Assembly: GCF_008119665.1 (NCBI RefSeq)
Contig: NZ_CP043046.1
Span: forward strand, 310,001 to 374,000
Length of the DNA: 64,000 bases
Source: Pigmentiphaga aceris
GTDB taxonomy: Bacteria > Pseudomonadota > Gammaproteobacteria > Burkholderiales > Burkholderiaceae_B
Reading direction: 5' to 3'
Below, one piece after another: positions 8,093 through 16,658 of the stretch. The translations under genes were made by a program, and so were the position numbers. The notes below the pieces were generated by a model, which searched no databases, was not told where the DNA came from, and saw only the letters and a list, made by a program, of their open reading frames with translations. How positions within the stretch are numbered: position 1 is the stretch's first letter; the number at the start of each line of letters is the position of its first letter.

Positions 8093-8998
8093 ATGTCCAA
8101 GCCTGCTCGCCCATTCCGCTTTCTGCCGTCGCACTGGCTGGTGCTGGCCGGTCTGTTCGGACTTGCCGGTCTGTTCGGACTTGCCGGTCTGGCGGTGGCC
8201 GCGACCTATCCGTCTGCGGATCTGTCTTCCAACGCGATCGCGCCGCGTGCCCATGCGTCGGTACACACCGCCGCACACCCGTCAGGCCGACCCGCACTGC
8301 GCGTAGGGGTTGAAGCCTTGCCGCGTGGTGAGCGCCCGGGCGATGTCCGGCTCTACACCGAAGAAGGGTTTGAATTCGAGCTTGGCGCGTCTTTGGCGGC
8401 GCGTCTGGGCCGGGAGGTCCGGTATGTGAAAGTTGACTTGGCGCAGCGGGGGCGGGCGCTGGACGACGGGGCGATCGACGTCTTCGTGGGGCGTTTCGCT
8501 GCGCGTCCAGTGCTCGCCGGGACGGATGTGTTCGTCAGCGGGTATCGCTCGGGCCTGAGCGTGGCCATGCGCACCGACACCACGGTGCGAAGCTGGAAAG
8601 ACCTGGCGGGTCGCACGGTGTGCGTGTCCGACGCCAATCTGCAGGCGCGCGACACCGCGATCCGTCACGGTGCGCTGGTGAAAGTAACCGAGGTGCCCGC
8701 ACTGTCGCTGATGCAGGTGCGCACCGGTGAATGTGACGCCGCGATCCACGATGCTGCGCTGTTGCAGGCCTTGTTCGAAGACAGGAAGTGGGAGAAGTTC
8801 TCGGCGAGCTTGCCGGCGACTGACCCGCTGCCCTTGTCGGTGGCGGTGGCACACAACGCGCCCGAATTGTCGGCAACCGTACGCGAGGTATTGGCCTCGT
8901 CGCGTCAGGCATCTGCCTGGCGTGAACCCACCAAGAAATGGGCCAGCAACGTCGCCTTCGAAGTGGACCTCGAACAAGACTCGCCTGACTGCCATTGA
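8093..8998 (+). CDS. Periplasmic substrate-binding protein (amino-acid-binding/MxaJ-like), partner of a di-heme cytochrome
   Basis: About 301 residues from ATG 8093 (a TTG at 8063 in frame is less likely). The hydrophobic leader is built from a duplicated GLFGLA unit and ends near AVAA. The mature part is a type 2 periplasmic binding fold: PALRVGVEALPRG, EGFEFELGASLAARLGREVRYV, DVFVGRFAARP, TVRSWKDLAGRTVCVSDANLQ and GECDAAIHDAALLQAL. Its stop overlaps the TTG start of the MauG-type cytochrome gene, so the two are translationally coupled. Binding proteins of this fold next to cytochromes are known as accessory proteins of quinoprotein or periplasmic dehydrogenases (MxaJ-like); whether that applies here is an inference. 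Confidence 0.72.
   Translation: MSKPARPFRFLPSHWLVLAGLFGLAGLFGLAGLAVAATYPSADLSSNAIAPRAHASVHTAAHPSGRPALRVGVEALPRGERPGDVRLYTEEGFEFELGASLAARLGREVRYVKVDLAQRGRALDDGAIDVFVGRFAARPVLAGTDVFVSGYRSGLSVAMRTDTTVRSWKDLAGRTVCVSDANLQARDTAIRHGALVKVTEVPALSLMQVRTGECDAAIHDAALLQALFEDRKWEKFSASLPATDPLPLSVAVAHNAPELSATVREVLASSRQASAWREPTKKWASNVAFEVDLEQDSPDCH
8148..8192. repeat. 18-bp tandem repeat inside a signal-peptide coding region
   Basis: CCGGTCTGTTCGGACTTG is repeated at 8148-8165 and 8166-8183 with a partial third copy to 8192. It encodes the repeated GLFGLA of the leader of the binding protein at 8093, so copy-number change would lengthen or shorten the leader by six residues. Confidence 0.85.
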
Positions 8999-10209
8999 GC
9001 GCAGGCAGGGCATCCAGTCGATCTGTGAGACGGCTGTCCGCACTGACTCTGGTGGCAGCATGCACCTTGTTCAGCGGGTGGTTCTGGCAAGGCGGCACCT
9101 TGGTGCAGATGTTTGACAGCATCGATCACCACATCGCCACTCAATTCCCGGACAACCCGAATGCCTGGCATCTGGCGTCGCTGCGGCGGGTCTACCAGCA
9201 GCCGCCCTCGACGTGGCCCGCGCCGCAGCGCGACCCAGATGCGGTCGCAGCCGACTTGGCACCTTGGCAGCGCGATTCGCCCCAAGCCGCTGCCGCTGTC
9301 GTTTCCACATTCAGCACGACACCCACCATCGCCCAAGTTGAACTCGGCCAGCGTCTCTTCAACGATCCCATTCTGTCGGCCTCGGGCCAGATATCGTGCC
9401 AAAGCTGCCACCACCCGGAACTGGGTTGGGGCGATGGTTTGTCGCGTTCAGTGGGACACAACCGCACGCAGGGCAAGCGCAATGCGCCGCCGCTGTTCAA
9501 CGCCGTGCATCAACGCAGTTTGGGTTGGGACGGCAGCGCCAGCAGCCTGGCCGCCCAGTTGCGCAATGCCATGACCCACCCCGCCGAGATGGGTGTGCAA
9601 ACGCCAGATGACATCGTGCGCAGGCTGGAACAGCACGCCGATTATCGACAGCGTTTCACCCAAATCTACGGCCCTGCACCGATTGCATCGTCGCAGCTCG
9701 ACGACGCCTTGATCGCGTTCCTGGGCACACTGGAACGCCCCACCACGCTTGACCATTTTCTGGCCGGCGACAGCACACGTTTGAGCGACCAGCAGGTGTG
9801 GGGCATGCACCTGTTTCGCACCAAGGCGCGCTGCATCAATTGCCATGCCGGCCCGCTTCTGAGCGACCAGGGGTTCCACAACCTTGGGCTGTCTTTTTTC
9901 CTGCAGGCCTCGGAAGACCTGGGCCGCTATCAGGCGACTGACAACCCAGAAGACGCGGGCCGTTTTCGTACGCCCAGTCTGCGACACCTTGCACAGACGG
10001 CCCCCTACATGCACAACGGTGTGTTCCGCGATCTGCGTGGCGTGGTCAATTTCTACACACAGGGCGGTGGAGAGACGCGAGTCCGCAACGATCAGGAAGC
10101 TGCGCACCCGCTGTATGTCTACGCCGCCAGAAAGTCTGCCTTGCTCAAACCGGTGGCGCTGAGCGCCGAAGAAATCGACGCGCTGACCGCATTTCTACAA
10201 GCGCTTTGA
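8995..10209 (+). CDS. Di-heme cytochrome c peroxidase / MauG-family protein
   Basis: A 404-residue exported protein. The N-terminal RRLSALTLVAACTLFSGWFW is a signal or anchor helix. Two heme c sites are present: CQSCH within the first domain (followed by HPELGWGDG) and CINCH with AGPLLSDQGFHNLG in the second. FRTPSLRHLAQTAPYMHNGVF is the conserved segment carrying the distal ligand Met in peroxidases. Family members reduce peroxide or, like MauG, oxidise protein residues to form cofactors. The TTG start at 8995 overlaps the stop of the upstream binding protein; a GTG at 9025 is an alternative. The coupling argues that the two products work on the same periplasmic process. Confidence 0.88.
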   Translation: MSAGRASSRSVRRLSALTLVAACTLFSGWFWQGGTLVQMFDSIDHHIATQFPDNPNAWHLASLRRVYQQPPSTWPAPQRDPDAVAADLAPWQRDSPQAAAAVVSTFSTTPTIAQVELGQRLFNDPILSASGQISCQSCHHPELGWGDGLSRSVGHNRTQGKRNAPPLFNAVHQRSLGWDGSASSLAAQLRNAMTHPAEMGVQTPDDIVRRLEQHADYRQRFTQIYGPAPIASSQLDDALIAFLGTLERPTTLDHFLAGDSTRLSDQQVWGMHLFRTKARCINCHAGPLLSDQGFHNLGLSFFLQASEDLGRYQATDNPEDAGRFRTPSLRHLAQTAPYMHNGVFRDLRGVVNFYTQGGGETRVRNDQEAAHPLYVYAARKSALLKPVALSAEEIDALTAFLQAL

Positions 10210-10302
10210 CACCCGTATTCTGGTAGCGGCTGACCTGTTCCCAGAGCTAGCTGCTTTCACTTTCACTGATCCGGGCCGCGCTCTTTTTGCACAGATTGCC
10301 GA

Positions 10303-10321
10303 CACGGGTTTTTTGCCCGTG
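10303..10321. terminator. Hairpin between convergent genes, weak terminator candidate
   Basis: CACGGG (10303-10308) pairs with CCCGTG (10316-10321) around a T-rich loop. It sits in the 143-bp gap between the cytochrome gene and the convergent SDR gene. There is no T-run after the stem on either strand, so termination is only suggested by position. Confidence 0.3.
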
Positions 10322-10352
10322 CCTGCATCCGTGTTTATTTGGGCGCGGACGT

Positions 10353-11105
10353 TCAAACCTGCGCCATGCCACCATCCACGAACAATTCCGCCCCGTTCAC
10401 AAAGCTGGAATCCGACGATGCCAGAAACACGATGGCGCGCCCGATTTCCTCGGCTTCACCCACGCGTCCCATCGGCACCTGGCTGGCCAGATGGGCAAGC
10501 AAACCGTCTTGCTCTTCCTTGGTGTTTACCAGCCCCACCAGACCCGGTGTGCGGATCGGCCCCGGGCTGATCACGTTCACGCGAATGTCGCGATCTTTCA
10601 GGTCCAGAATCCAGCTGCGTGCCAAGTTGCGCACCGCCGCCTTGGAGGCGCTGTACACACTGAATGCGGCGGTCCCCATGCTGCCTGTCGTGGACCCCGT
10701 CAGAATCACCGAGGCTCCCTTGCTCAGCAAGGGTAGCGCTTTCTGCACCGTGAACAGCACCCCCTTCACATTGCGATCGAAGGTGTCGTCGTAATGGGCT
10801 TCGGTAATTGCGCCAAGCGGCTGCATGTCACCACCGCCTGCATTGACAAACACCACGTCGAGCCGACCGGCGCGGGCCTGTATCTCTGCGTACAAGGCAT
10901 CCAGATCGGCCAGTTTGGTGGAGTCCCCACGCACGCCGATCGCGCCATTGCCGATCAAGGCTACGGCCGCGTCGAGTTCTGCCTGACGACGGCCGGTGAT
11001 GAAAACGGTCGCGCCTTCATTGGCCAATGCCTGCGCAGATGCCAGGCCGATGCCAGTGGTGCCGCCGGTGACCAGGGCGATCTTGCCGTCGAGTTTTTTC
11101 GTCAT
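10353..11105 (-). CDS. Short-chain dehydrogenase/reductase (classical SDR)
   Basis: A 250-residue classical SDR: cofactor motif [10 protein letters not shown] near the N-terminus, NAGGG at the fourth strand, the catalytic Ser of [11 protein letters not shown], the YSASK active site (Y-x3-K), and a C-terminal [16 protein letters not shown]. Residue Arg in ITGRRQAEL after the second strand suggests NADP(H) preference. The substrate is unknown. ATG 11105 is chosen over an upstream TTG (11117) because GGAGA lies 5-6 nt before it. It is divergent from a LysR regulator at 11257, the usual arrangement for a regulated target. Confidence 0.9.
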   Translation of the reverse strand: MTKKLDGKIALVTGGTTGIGLASAQALANEGATVFITGRRQAELDAAVALIGNGAIGVRGDSTKLADLDALYAEIQARAGRLDVVFVNAGGGDMQPLGAITEAHYDDTFDRNVKGVLFTVQKALPLLSKGASVILTGSTTGSMGTAAFSVYSASKAAVRNLARSWILDLKDRDIRVNVISPGPIRTPGLVGLVNTKEEQDGLLAHLASQVPMGRVGEAEEIGRAIVFLASSDSSFVNGAELFVDGGMAQV

Positions 11106-11256
11106 GTCGTTCTCCAATCAATGAGTTGATGGATGAACGATATAGATCAACAAAGCGCTAATAAATACGATAATTTCCACTTTATAATTTCTGTATGTGA
11201 ACAATCAATCAAACAGCCGTCCTACGCGTCTGTTGCAGACACCTCATGGAGTCCTG

Positions 11257-12189
11257 GTGGACCAATTGCTTGCTCTGCGCGTGTTCGTCCGCATTGCCGA
11301 AGCCGGCACCTTTGTACGCGCAGCGGAATCGCTGAACCTGCCCAAACCCACCGTGACCAAGCTGGTGCAAAGCCTGGAAGCGCATCTGGGCGCGAAGCTG
11401 CTGCAACGAACCACCCGGCGCGTATCGGTCACCCCGGAAGGCGCGGCGTATTACGAACGTGCCCGCGTCTTGATTGCCCAGCTTGAAGAGATGGATGCCA
11501 CGGCGTCCAGCACACGCACGTCACCCTCTGGACGACTGCGGGTCGATATCGGGTCTTCGCTGGCAAATGTCATTCTGATTCCGGCCTTGCCCGACTTCCG
11601 GGCGCGGTATCCAGACATCCAGCTTGAAATCGGTGTCAGCGACCGGCCGGTGGACCTGATCGGTGATGCCATCGACTGCGTGATTCGTGGAGGCGAGCTG
11701 GCGGATTCCACCTTGGTGGCTAAACGCATTGCCGAGCTGGACTACGTGACCTGTGCCAGTCCAGACTATCTGGCGCGTTTCGGTACGCCCAGGCATCCCG
11801 CCGAACTGGAAACCGGGCACCAGTTGCTGAACTACTTTTCGTCCTTGAGCAACCGGCCGTTTGCGCCGGTATTCGTCAAGGCCGGCGAAAGGCTGGAAAC
11901 CGCCGCGCAAGCTGCGGTGGCCGTCAACGAAAGCACCGCCCATGTCACCGCGCTGCTGGCCGGTCTGGGCATTGGCCAGACCTTCCGCTTCATTGTGCAG
12001 CCCCTGATCGATGCGGGTGCGCTGGTGCCCGTGCTGACCGACTGGTCGCGGCCGAAGCATCCGCTGTTTGTGGTGTATCCGCAGAATCGCCACCTGAGTG
12101 CTCGGCTGCGGGTGTTCGTGTGCTGGGTGGCCGAGGTGTTCGACGCCATCCAGCCTGCCACCGGCACACCGCGCTATCCGCGCACCTGA
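11257..12189 (+). CDS. LysR-family transcriptional regulator
   Basis: About 310 residues from GTG 11257, which has GGAG five bases upstream; an earlier GTG at 11197 would add 20 residues that are atypical for the family. The N-terminal winged helix-turn-helix reads LRVFVRIAEAGTFVRAAESL then LPKPTVTKLVQSLEAHLGAKLLQRTTRRV. The rest is a two-lobed effector domain starting SGRLRVDIGSSLANVILIPA, of the CrgA/DsdC-like type abundant in Burkholderiales. It faces the SDR gene at 10353-11105 across 151 bp and probably controls it; the effector is unknown. Confidence 0.9.
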   Translation: MDQLLALRVFVRIAEAGTFVRAAESLNLPKPTVTKLVQSLEAHLGAKLLQRTTRRVSVTPEGAAYYERARVLIAQLEEMDATASSTRTSPSGRLRVDIGSSLANVILIPALPDFRARYPDIQLEIGVSDRPVDLIGDAIDCVIRGGELADSTLVAKRIAELDYVTCASPDYLARFGTPRHPAELETGHQLLNYFSSLSNRPFAPVFVKAGERLETAAQAAVAVNESTAHVTALLAGLGIGQTFRFIVQPLIDAGALVPVLTDWSRPKHPLFVVYPQNRHLSARLRVFVCWVAEVFDAIQPATGTPRYPRT

Positions 12190-12193
12190 ATGC

Positions 12194-12667
12194 TCAATGC
12201 TCGTCGAGGTTGTTGAACACGATCTCCAGCGTCTTGTTCAGGCGGGTGATCTGCGCCTCGGTCAGACCCCGGAAGCTGCGCGCAAAAATGTGCCCCGTCG
12301 CCCCCTGAATCGCCACGATGGCGTCACGGCCGGCAGGGGTCAGCGACACTTCCGTCACCCGGCCGTCGTTGGCCGAGGTATTGGTCTCCACCAGGCCTTC
12401 GGCCTTCATGCGATACACGATCTTGGTGATGGTCGACAGCTTGGCTATCGCATGCAGCGAAATGTCCGACATGCTGGACGTGCCGTGTTCCTTCAGGATG
12501 AACAGCACGCGCCAGGTGGGAATATCGGCGTTGACCTGACGCAGCGCGTGTTCCATCTGCTGGGTATAGACACCGCTCAGGCGTGCCAACCAGTAGAACG
12601 GAAACTCTTCTTTCTTGAAATCCTCGCTCGCGGGGTTGTATTGGCTCAGCCGTTTTTTTGATGCCAT
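12194..12667 (-). CDS. MarR-family transcriptional regulator
   Basis: A 157-residue MarR protein starting at ATG 12667. The dimerising helices around FYWLARLSGVYTQQMEHALRQ precede the winged helix: IPTWRVLFILKEHGTSSMSDI, recognition helix AIAKLSTITKIVYRMKAEGLV, and wing TSANDGRVTEVSLTPAGRDA, with the conserved DxRxxxVxLT pattern. It ends the minus-strand catabolic cluster that begins at 23562, 115 bp after the aldolase gene. MarR proteins in such clusters often sense the substrate or its CoA ester; that role is inferred from location. Confidence 0.9.
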   Translation of the reverse strand: MASKKRLSQYNPASEDFKKEEFPFYWLARLSGVYTQQMEHALRQVNADIPTWRVLFILKEHGTSSMSDISLHAIAKLSTITKIVYRMKAEGLVETNTSANDGRVTEVSLTPAGRDAIVAIQGATGHIFARSFRGLTEAQITRLNKTLEIVFNNLDEH

Positions 12668-12782
12668 GACATGAAAGCCGCCGTGCGGTCGAAAGTGGGT
12701 AAGAGAGGCGATGCAGCGCGTAGATGCTCGCGTTTCGCGAGACAGCATTCTATCAAGCATGCAATTGCCTCCCTGATCTCCC

Positions 12783-13559
12783 CTACCAGCCCGGCCCGCA
12801 CTCGCTCTGCATTTTGCGCACCATGGCATCGAAGAATGTGACCGCGAAGCCCCTGTCTGCGACCAGCATCGCGGTGAGGTCGGCGCATCGTTGGCGCGTT
12901 TCGGTCGGCAAGATCGTGTCTTCACCCGGCAAGGTGCCGGCCCGGCACTGAATTTCAGCCGCGCGTTGCACCGTCCACAACAGGAAGAACGCCGTCGGGA
13001 TGCTGCGCTCGGCCACCGCAATGCCGTGATTGCGCAAGACCAGAATGTGTTTGTCGCCCAGGCTGGCGATCATGCGTGCCTTCTCGTCCTCGAACAGCGT
13101 AATGCCTTCGAAAGTATGGAAGCCCACGCGCCCATGCAGCTGCGCGCCGTAGAAGTTGTTGTGGTCGAAGGCTTGCTGTTTCTGCACGATCGCCGATACC
13201 TCGGTGGTGTGCGTGTGCAGCACACATTGCACGTCGGGCCGCGCGCCATGCACCGCGCTGTGCAGCGCAAAACCCGCAGGGTTTGCCTCGTAGGGGGACG
13301 CGTCCAGCTTGTTGCCGTTCAGATCCACCTTCAGCAGATTGGCGGGTGTCACCTCGGTGTAGGTCAGGCCGAACGGGTTGACCAGATAATGGTGCGCCGG
13401 ACCAGGCAGACGCGCCGATATGTGATTGAAGATGGCCTCGGACCACCCCATGAAATCGACCAGGTGATAACACTGCGCCAGTTGCCATCGCAGCGCCCAT
13501 TCTTCATCGCTGCAATTGGCCGGGCGGGTCATGGACGAATCGACAATGGGCGCGTTCAT
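12783..13559 (-). CDS. Class II aldolase/adducin-family protein
   Basis: A 258-residue protein with the class II aldolase fold. The zinc-binding histidines are seen in VLHTHTTEVSAIV and in LVLRNHGIAVAE; the early segment LAQCYHLVDFMGWSEAIFNHIS is the typical N-terminal helix and N-H-S loop, and YLVNPFGLTYTEVTPANLLKVD follows. Members carry out aldol cleavage or decarboxylation of small sugar-phosphate or keto-acid substrates. The ATG at 13559 overlaps the stop of the PanE-like reductase by 4 bp, so the two are co-translated. A long reading-frame extension upstream is out-of-frame shadow of the reductase gene. Confidence 0.88.
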   Translation of the reverse strand: MNAPIVDSSMTRPANCSDEEWALRWQLAQCYHLVDFMGWSEAIFNHISARLPGPAHHYLVNPFGLTYTEVTPANLLKVDLNGNKLDASPYEANPAGFALHSAVHGARPDVQCVLHTHTTEVSAIVQKQQAFDHNNFYGAQLHGRVGFHTFEGITLFEDEKARMIASLGDKHILVLRNHGIAVAERSIPTAFFLLWTVQRAAEIQCRAGTLPGEDTILPTETRQRCADLTAMLVADRGFAVTFFDAMVRKMQSECGPGW

Positions 13560-14782
13560 GCGTGGGCCTCTCGTTGGCTGACGCGTATGGGGGTGGTTGA
13601 TGCGTGGGGCGACGATGCGCACGCACGCGCCGCCTTGCTGCGAAATCGAGCCAGTGCAATCACGTCTTTCGTGACTGGCATGTCGATGCCTTGCAGGGCG
13701 GCAAGTTCGATGATGGCGTCGCCGATGGCCGCCAGTTCCAGCGGTCGGCCCTGGTCGAAGTCCTGCAACATGGACGTGCGCACCGCGCCCATGCCTGCAC
13801 CTTGCGCGAGGAAAGACTGCAGGTCCACGGGAAAACGTGCGCCGTAGGCTGCCGCCACCTGCAAGGCTTCGTGCAGGATCTTGCGCACCAGGGGCACGAT
13901 GTCCGGATCGCTGTACAGGCGATCCAACGTGGCACCAGTCACTACCGACAGCGGATTCGAGGTCAGGTTGGCGATCACCTTGGTCCACACGTTGTCGCGG
14001 ATGGCGGTGCTGACGCGAGCGTCGATGCCGGCGGCGCGCAGCACCGCCGCCAGGCGATGCGTGCGCGGGTGTTCGGTGTGATCCGGTTCGCCCAGCACCA
14101 GCAGCAGCGGGTTGGTGGAATGCACCGTGCCGGGCGCGGTGCGTTCCGCCGTGATGAGAACCACTGCGCCCAGCACCTGTTGCCAGGGCAGCATGGCCAG
14201 CAAGCCACCGCCGGGATCGACGGCTTCGATGGCACGTCCTTGCAGTCTCCCCGACACGCCCTGGAAGTACCACCAAGGCACGCCGTTGACCATGGGCACG
14301 ACACAGGTCTCCGGGCCGATGAGCGGGGCCAGCCCAGGCAGCACATCGCCCAGCGAGTGCGCCTTGGTGCAGATGAAGATCGCATCTTGCGGCCCCAGTC
14401 CATCGGGCACGCCGGTTACCTGCACCGGCACCTGGTGCGTGCCATCGATCCGGGTCAGTCGCACGCCATCGCGCCGCACGGCATCCAGCGTGTCGCCGCG
14501 TGCAAGCAGAGTGACCGCCTGACCGGACATGGCCAGCAAGGCTGCCAGCGTGCAGCCGATCGCGCCCGCGCCCACGATGATGAGACGCATCGGGGCGCTG
14601 GTGTGCAAGACGGCGTCGTTTACCGTGCGGGTGCCTGGCGCGGGACCGGCCAGCGAGGGGCCAGCATTTGTATCGATATCTGCACCGACGTTGGTATCAA
14701 CGTTCGTACCAATGTTCGTACCAACGCCTGCACCACCGTTCGCCACGACATCCGCGGCGACGCGCATATCCGCTGTGCTCAT
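13556..14782 (-). CDS. 2-dehydropantoate 2-reductase-like (PanE/ApbA-family) dehydrogenase with odd N-terminal extension
   Basis: A 408-residue protein. The enzyme proper starts near residue 65 with MRLIIVGAGAIGCTLAALLA, the NADP-binding fold, followed by FICTKAHSLGDVLPGLAPLI and a C-terminal helical domain with VWTKVIANLTSNPLSVVTG (the catalytic Lys and Asn-x-x-x-N-x-S pattern). It probably reduces a 2-keto acid or related substrate. The first ~64 residues are a low-complexity tract of VGTN/IGTN/VDTN-type tetrapeptides not normal for the family. ATG 14782 has an excellent GGAGG site 5 nt upstream, so the extension is probably real; ATG 14590 would give the standard 344-residue enzyme but has no ribosome site. 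It couples to the aldolase gene. Confidence 0.82.
   Translation of the reverse strand: MSTADMRVAADVVANGGAGVGTNIGTNVDTNVGADIDTNAGPSLAGPAPGTRTVNDAVLHTSAPMRLIIVGAGAIGCTLAALLAMSGQAVTLLARGDTLDAVRRDGVRLTRIDGTHQVPVQVTGVPDGLGPQDAIFICTKAHSLGDVLPGLAPLIGPETCVVPMVNGVPWWYFQGVSGRLQGRAIEAVDPGGGLLAMLPWQQVLGAVVLITAERTAPGTVHSTNPLLLVLGEPDHTEHPRTHRLAAVLRAAGIDARVSTAIRDNVWTKVIANLTSNPLSVVTGATLDRLYSDPDIVPLVRKILHEALQVAAAYGARFPVDLQSFLAQGAGMGAVRTSMLQDFDQGRPLELAAIGDAIIELAALQGIDMPVTKDVIALARFRSKAARACASSPHASTTPIRVSQREAHA
14676..14735. repeat. 12-nt imperfect tandem repeats encoding a Gly/Thr/Asn tetrapeptide tract
   Basis: Five imperfect 12-nt units (plus-strand core ACGTTCGTACCA, best copies 14688-14699, 14700-14711, 14712-14723) encode on the minus strand a run of VGTN, IGTN and VDTN in the N-terminal extension of the PanE-like reductase. 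The unit length is a multiple of three, so the reading frame tolerates copy-number change. Confidence 0.8.
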
Positions 14783-14993
14783 GGGCACCTCCGAGACAGG
14801 CGTCCGGCGCATGCGCATGTGCGCGCAAATGTGCATCGATCGCCGTGTTTTCGCTATTAGGCGGGTTCGCGGCGAAATGCACGGTAAACAATGTGTGCCT
14901 GAATGCCGGATCGGCATCGGCGCAGGGGAATGCGCCGATGCCGATCCGACGCACGCCGGGGCGATTCGTCTCGAACCACCTGGCGTGGCGCGT

Positions 14994-15701
14994 TCAGTTC
15001 ACCTTTCCCATCGTGTCGATGGCCAGCAGCCGTTCGATGTCGTAGGCGTCCCACAGTGCGGTCCGATCCAGCTGGTTCAACACCGGCTTGATCCGCCGAT
15101 CCAAGCGGTCGCGGGTCAGGTTGCCGATCTCGGCGGCCAGCGCGATCGACGCCGCCAGCACCGCATCCGGCGTGTCGGCCAGTTCCTGCACGATGCCAAG
15201 CTGATAGGCGCGCGTGCCGTCGATTGGCCGGCCGGTGTAGGTCATCCAGCGGGCCTGACCGGGTGACATCAGCTGGCTGATCAGGCTGTAGCCGCCGAAG
15301 GCTCCTACCTTCACTTCGGGCAGCGCCATGCGCGCATCCGGCGTGGCGATGCGCATGTCGCAGGCGCTGGCCAGCATGAAACCCGATCCCATGGCCGCAC
15401 CGTGCAGGGCAGCCACCGCAGGCAGCGCGCTCTGGTAGACGGCACGCATGCCCTCGCGCACGGCAGCCGTGCCCTGGCTGGTGCCTTGGGCATCCAGTGC
15501 CGCGAATTCCTTGAAGTCATTACCGCCGCAGAAGTGCTTGTGCGGCAGGCCGGTGAACACCAGGGCCGCCACGCTGGCATCGGCTTCCAGTTCGCGCACC
15601 AGGGGTGGCAGGCTGCGCCAGCGCTCGAAGCTCAGCGCGTTCACCGGCGGGCTGTCGATGCGGATCACCGCCACCGCGCCTTCTCGTTCTACCTTGAACA
15701 T
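14994..15701 (-). CDS. Enoyl-CoA hydratase/isomerase family protein (second copy)
   Basis: A 235-residue crotonase-fold protein. It shows IRIDSPPVNALSFERW at the first strands, the oxyanion-hole segments HKHFCGGNDFKEF and GAAMGSGFMLASACD, and MALPEVKVGAFGGYS where catalytic glutamates usually lie; Glu is kept only in LPEVKVG. It is somewhat shorter than the usual ~260 residues because the C-terminal helices are reduced. By family it acts on a CoA thioester in a hydratase, isomerase or hydrolase reaction. GAGG precedes the ATG at 15701. It follows a paralogue (15705-16481) with 3 bp between them. Confidence 0.88.
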   Translation of the reverse strand: MFKVEREGAVAVIRIDSPPVNALSFERWRSLPPLVRELEADASVAALVFTGLPHKHFCGGNDFKEFAALDAQGTSQGTAAVREGMRAVYQSALPAVAALHGAAMGSGFMLASACDMRIATPDARMALPEVKVGAFGGYSLISQLMSPGQARWMTYTGRPIDGTRAYQLGIVQELADTPDAVLAASIALAAEIGNLTRDRLDRRIKPVLNQLDRTALWDAYDIERLLAIDTMGKVN

Positions 15702-15704
15702 GGC

Positions 15705-16481
15705 TTACCTCGATGCCGCGTAGGCGGGTTGGCGTTTTTCCAGGAAGGCACGGGCACCCTCGGCGGCTTCGGGGGTGCGGCGCACGGCGGCGGTCAGCGT
15801 GCACTCGTACTCGTAGCCTTCCTTCAGGTTCATCGATTCCAGGCGGTTCAAGCCCTCTTTGGACAGGCGGATTGCCACCGGGCTTTTGTCGGCAATCTCG
15901 TTGGCGTACTTCATGGCTTCGGTCATGACCTGGTCTGCATCGACCACGATGTCCACCACCCCGAAGCCTTTGGCTTCTTCTGCGGTGAAGCGCCGCCCGG
16001 TATAGGCCATCAGGCGGGTCATGCCCTTGGTTGCCAGGCGTGCCACATGGCCCGCACCACCCAGTACACCCACGTCGATTTCGGGCAGCGCAAACTTGGC
16101 GTTGCGCGACGCAATGCGGAAGTCGCACAGGCTCGCCAACACAATGCCGGTGCCCACTGCCGACCCGTTGATGGCACCCACTACCGGTACCTTGCAGTCG
16201 TAGATGGCGTTGAAGCACAGCCGCACATGGGCCAGGTATTCCGTGGACCCGTGAAAATCCAGGTCGACAAAATCGTTCACGTCGTTGCCGCCGCAGAACA
16301 CCTTGCCGGCACCGGTGAACACCACCACCCGCACGTCCGGGTCGTCGTTGACGGCGTGGAAGACGCGCCGCAACTGGTCGTAGGTGACCAGGTCAACCGA
16401 GTTCACGGGCGGGCGGTCCAGGGTGACGACCGCCACGCCGCGCTCGACTTCGACACGTACAAAGGATTCCGACTTGATCAT
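15705..16481 (-). CDS. Enoyl-CoA hydratase/isomerase family protein
   Basis: A 258-residue crotonase-fold enzyme starting at ATG 16481, which has AGGAG seven bases upstream. Diagnostic segments are VVTLDRPPVNSVDLVTYDQL, the first oxyanion-hole loop GKVFCGGNDVNDF, the second AINGSAVGTGIVLASLCDFR, and FALPEIDVGVLGGAGH with the Glu expected at one catalytic position. It shares the CGGND signature with the adjacent paralogue, suggesting related substrates. It belongs to the minus-strand cluster that also encodes a CoA ligase and a Liv-type importer, so hydration or isomerisation of an unsaturated acyl-CoA in a degradative pathway is likely. Confidence 0.9.
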   Translation of the reverse strand: MIKSESFVRVEVERGVAVVTLDRPPVNSVDLVTYDQLRRVFHAVNDDPDVRVVVFTGAGKVFCGGNDVNDFVDLDFHGSTEYLAHVRLCFNAIYDCKVPVVGAINGSAVGTGIVLASLCDFRIASRNAKFALPEIDVGVLGGAGHVARLATKGMTRLMAYTGRRFTAEEAKGFGVVDIVVDADQVMTEAMKYANEIADKSPVAIRLSKEGLNRLESMNLKEGYEYECTLTAAVRRTPEAAEGARAFLEKRQPAYAASR

Positions 16482-16658
16482 GGACGCGCTCCTGATGGCA
16501 GTGGCTGCCAGTTCGTTGACGTTGAAAAGACTGGTCGTTGAAAAAACAGAAGGCGGGCGCATACGCTGCGCCGCCGTCATGCGATCTGCGCGGGACGGAC
16601 GAACAGGGACTGTGCCCGGGCGGTTTGCCGGGACAGTCGAGTACCCATACCGATGCGT

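Noticed and set aside
12783..14276. A 497-residue version of the aldolase
   Set aside because: The first 239 residues are a frame-shifted reading of the PanE-like gene; the aldolase start is ATG 13559 with the normal 4-bp overlap.
13604..14860. 418-residue plus-strand frame opposite the PanE-like gene
   Set aside because: Antisense shadow; the minus strand carries Rossmann and catalytic motifs and a strong ribosome site.
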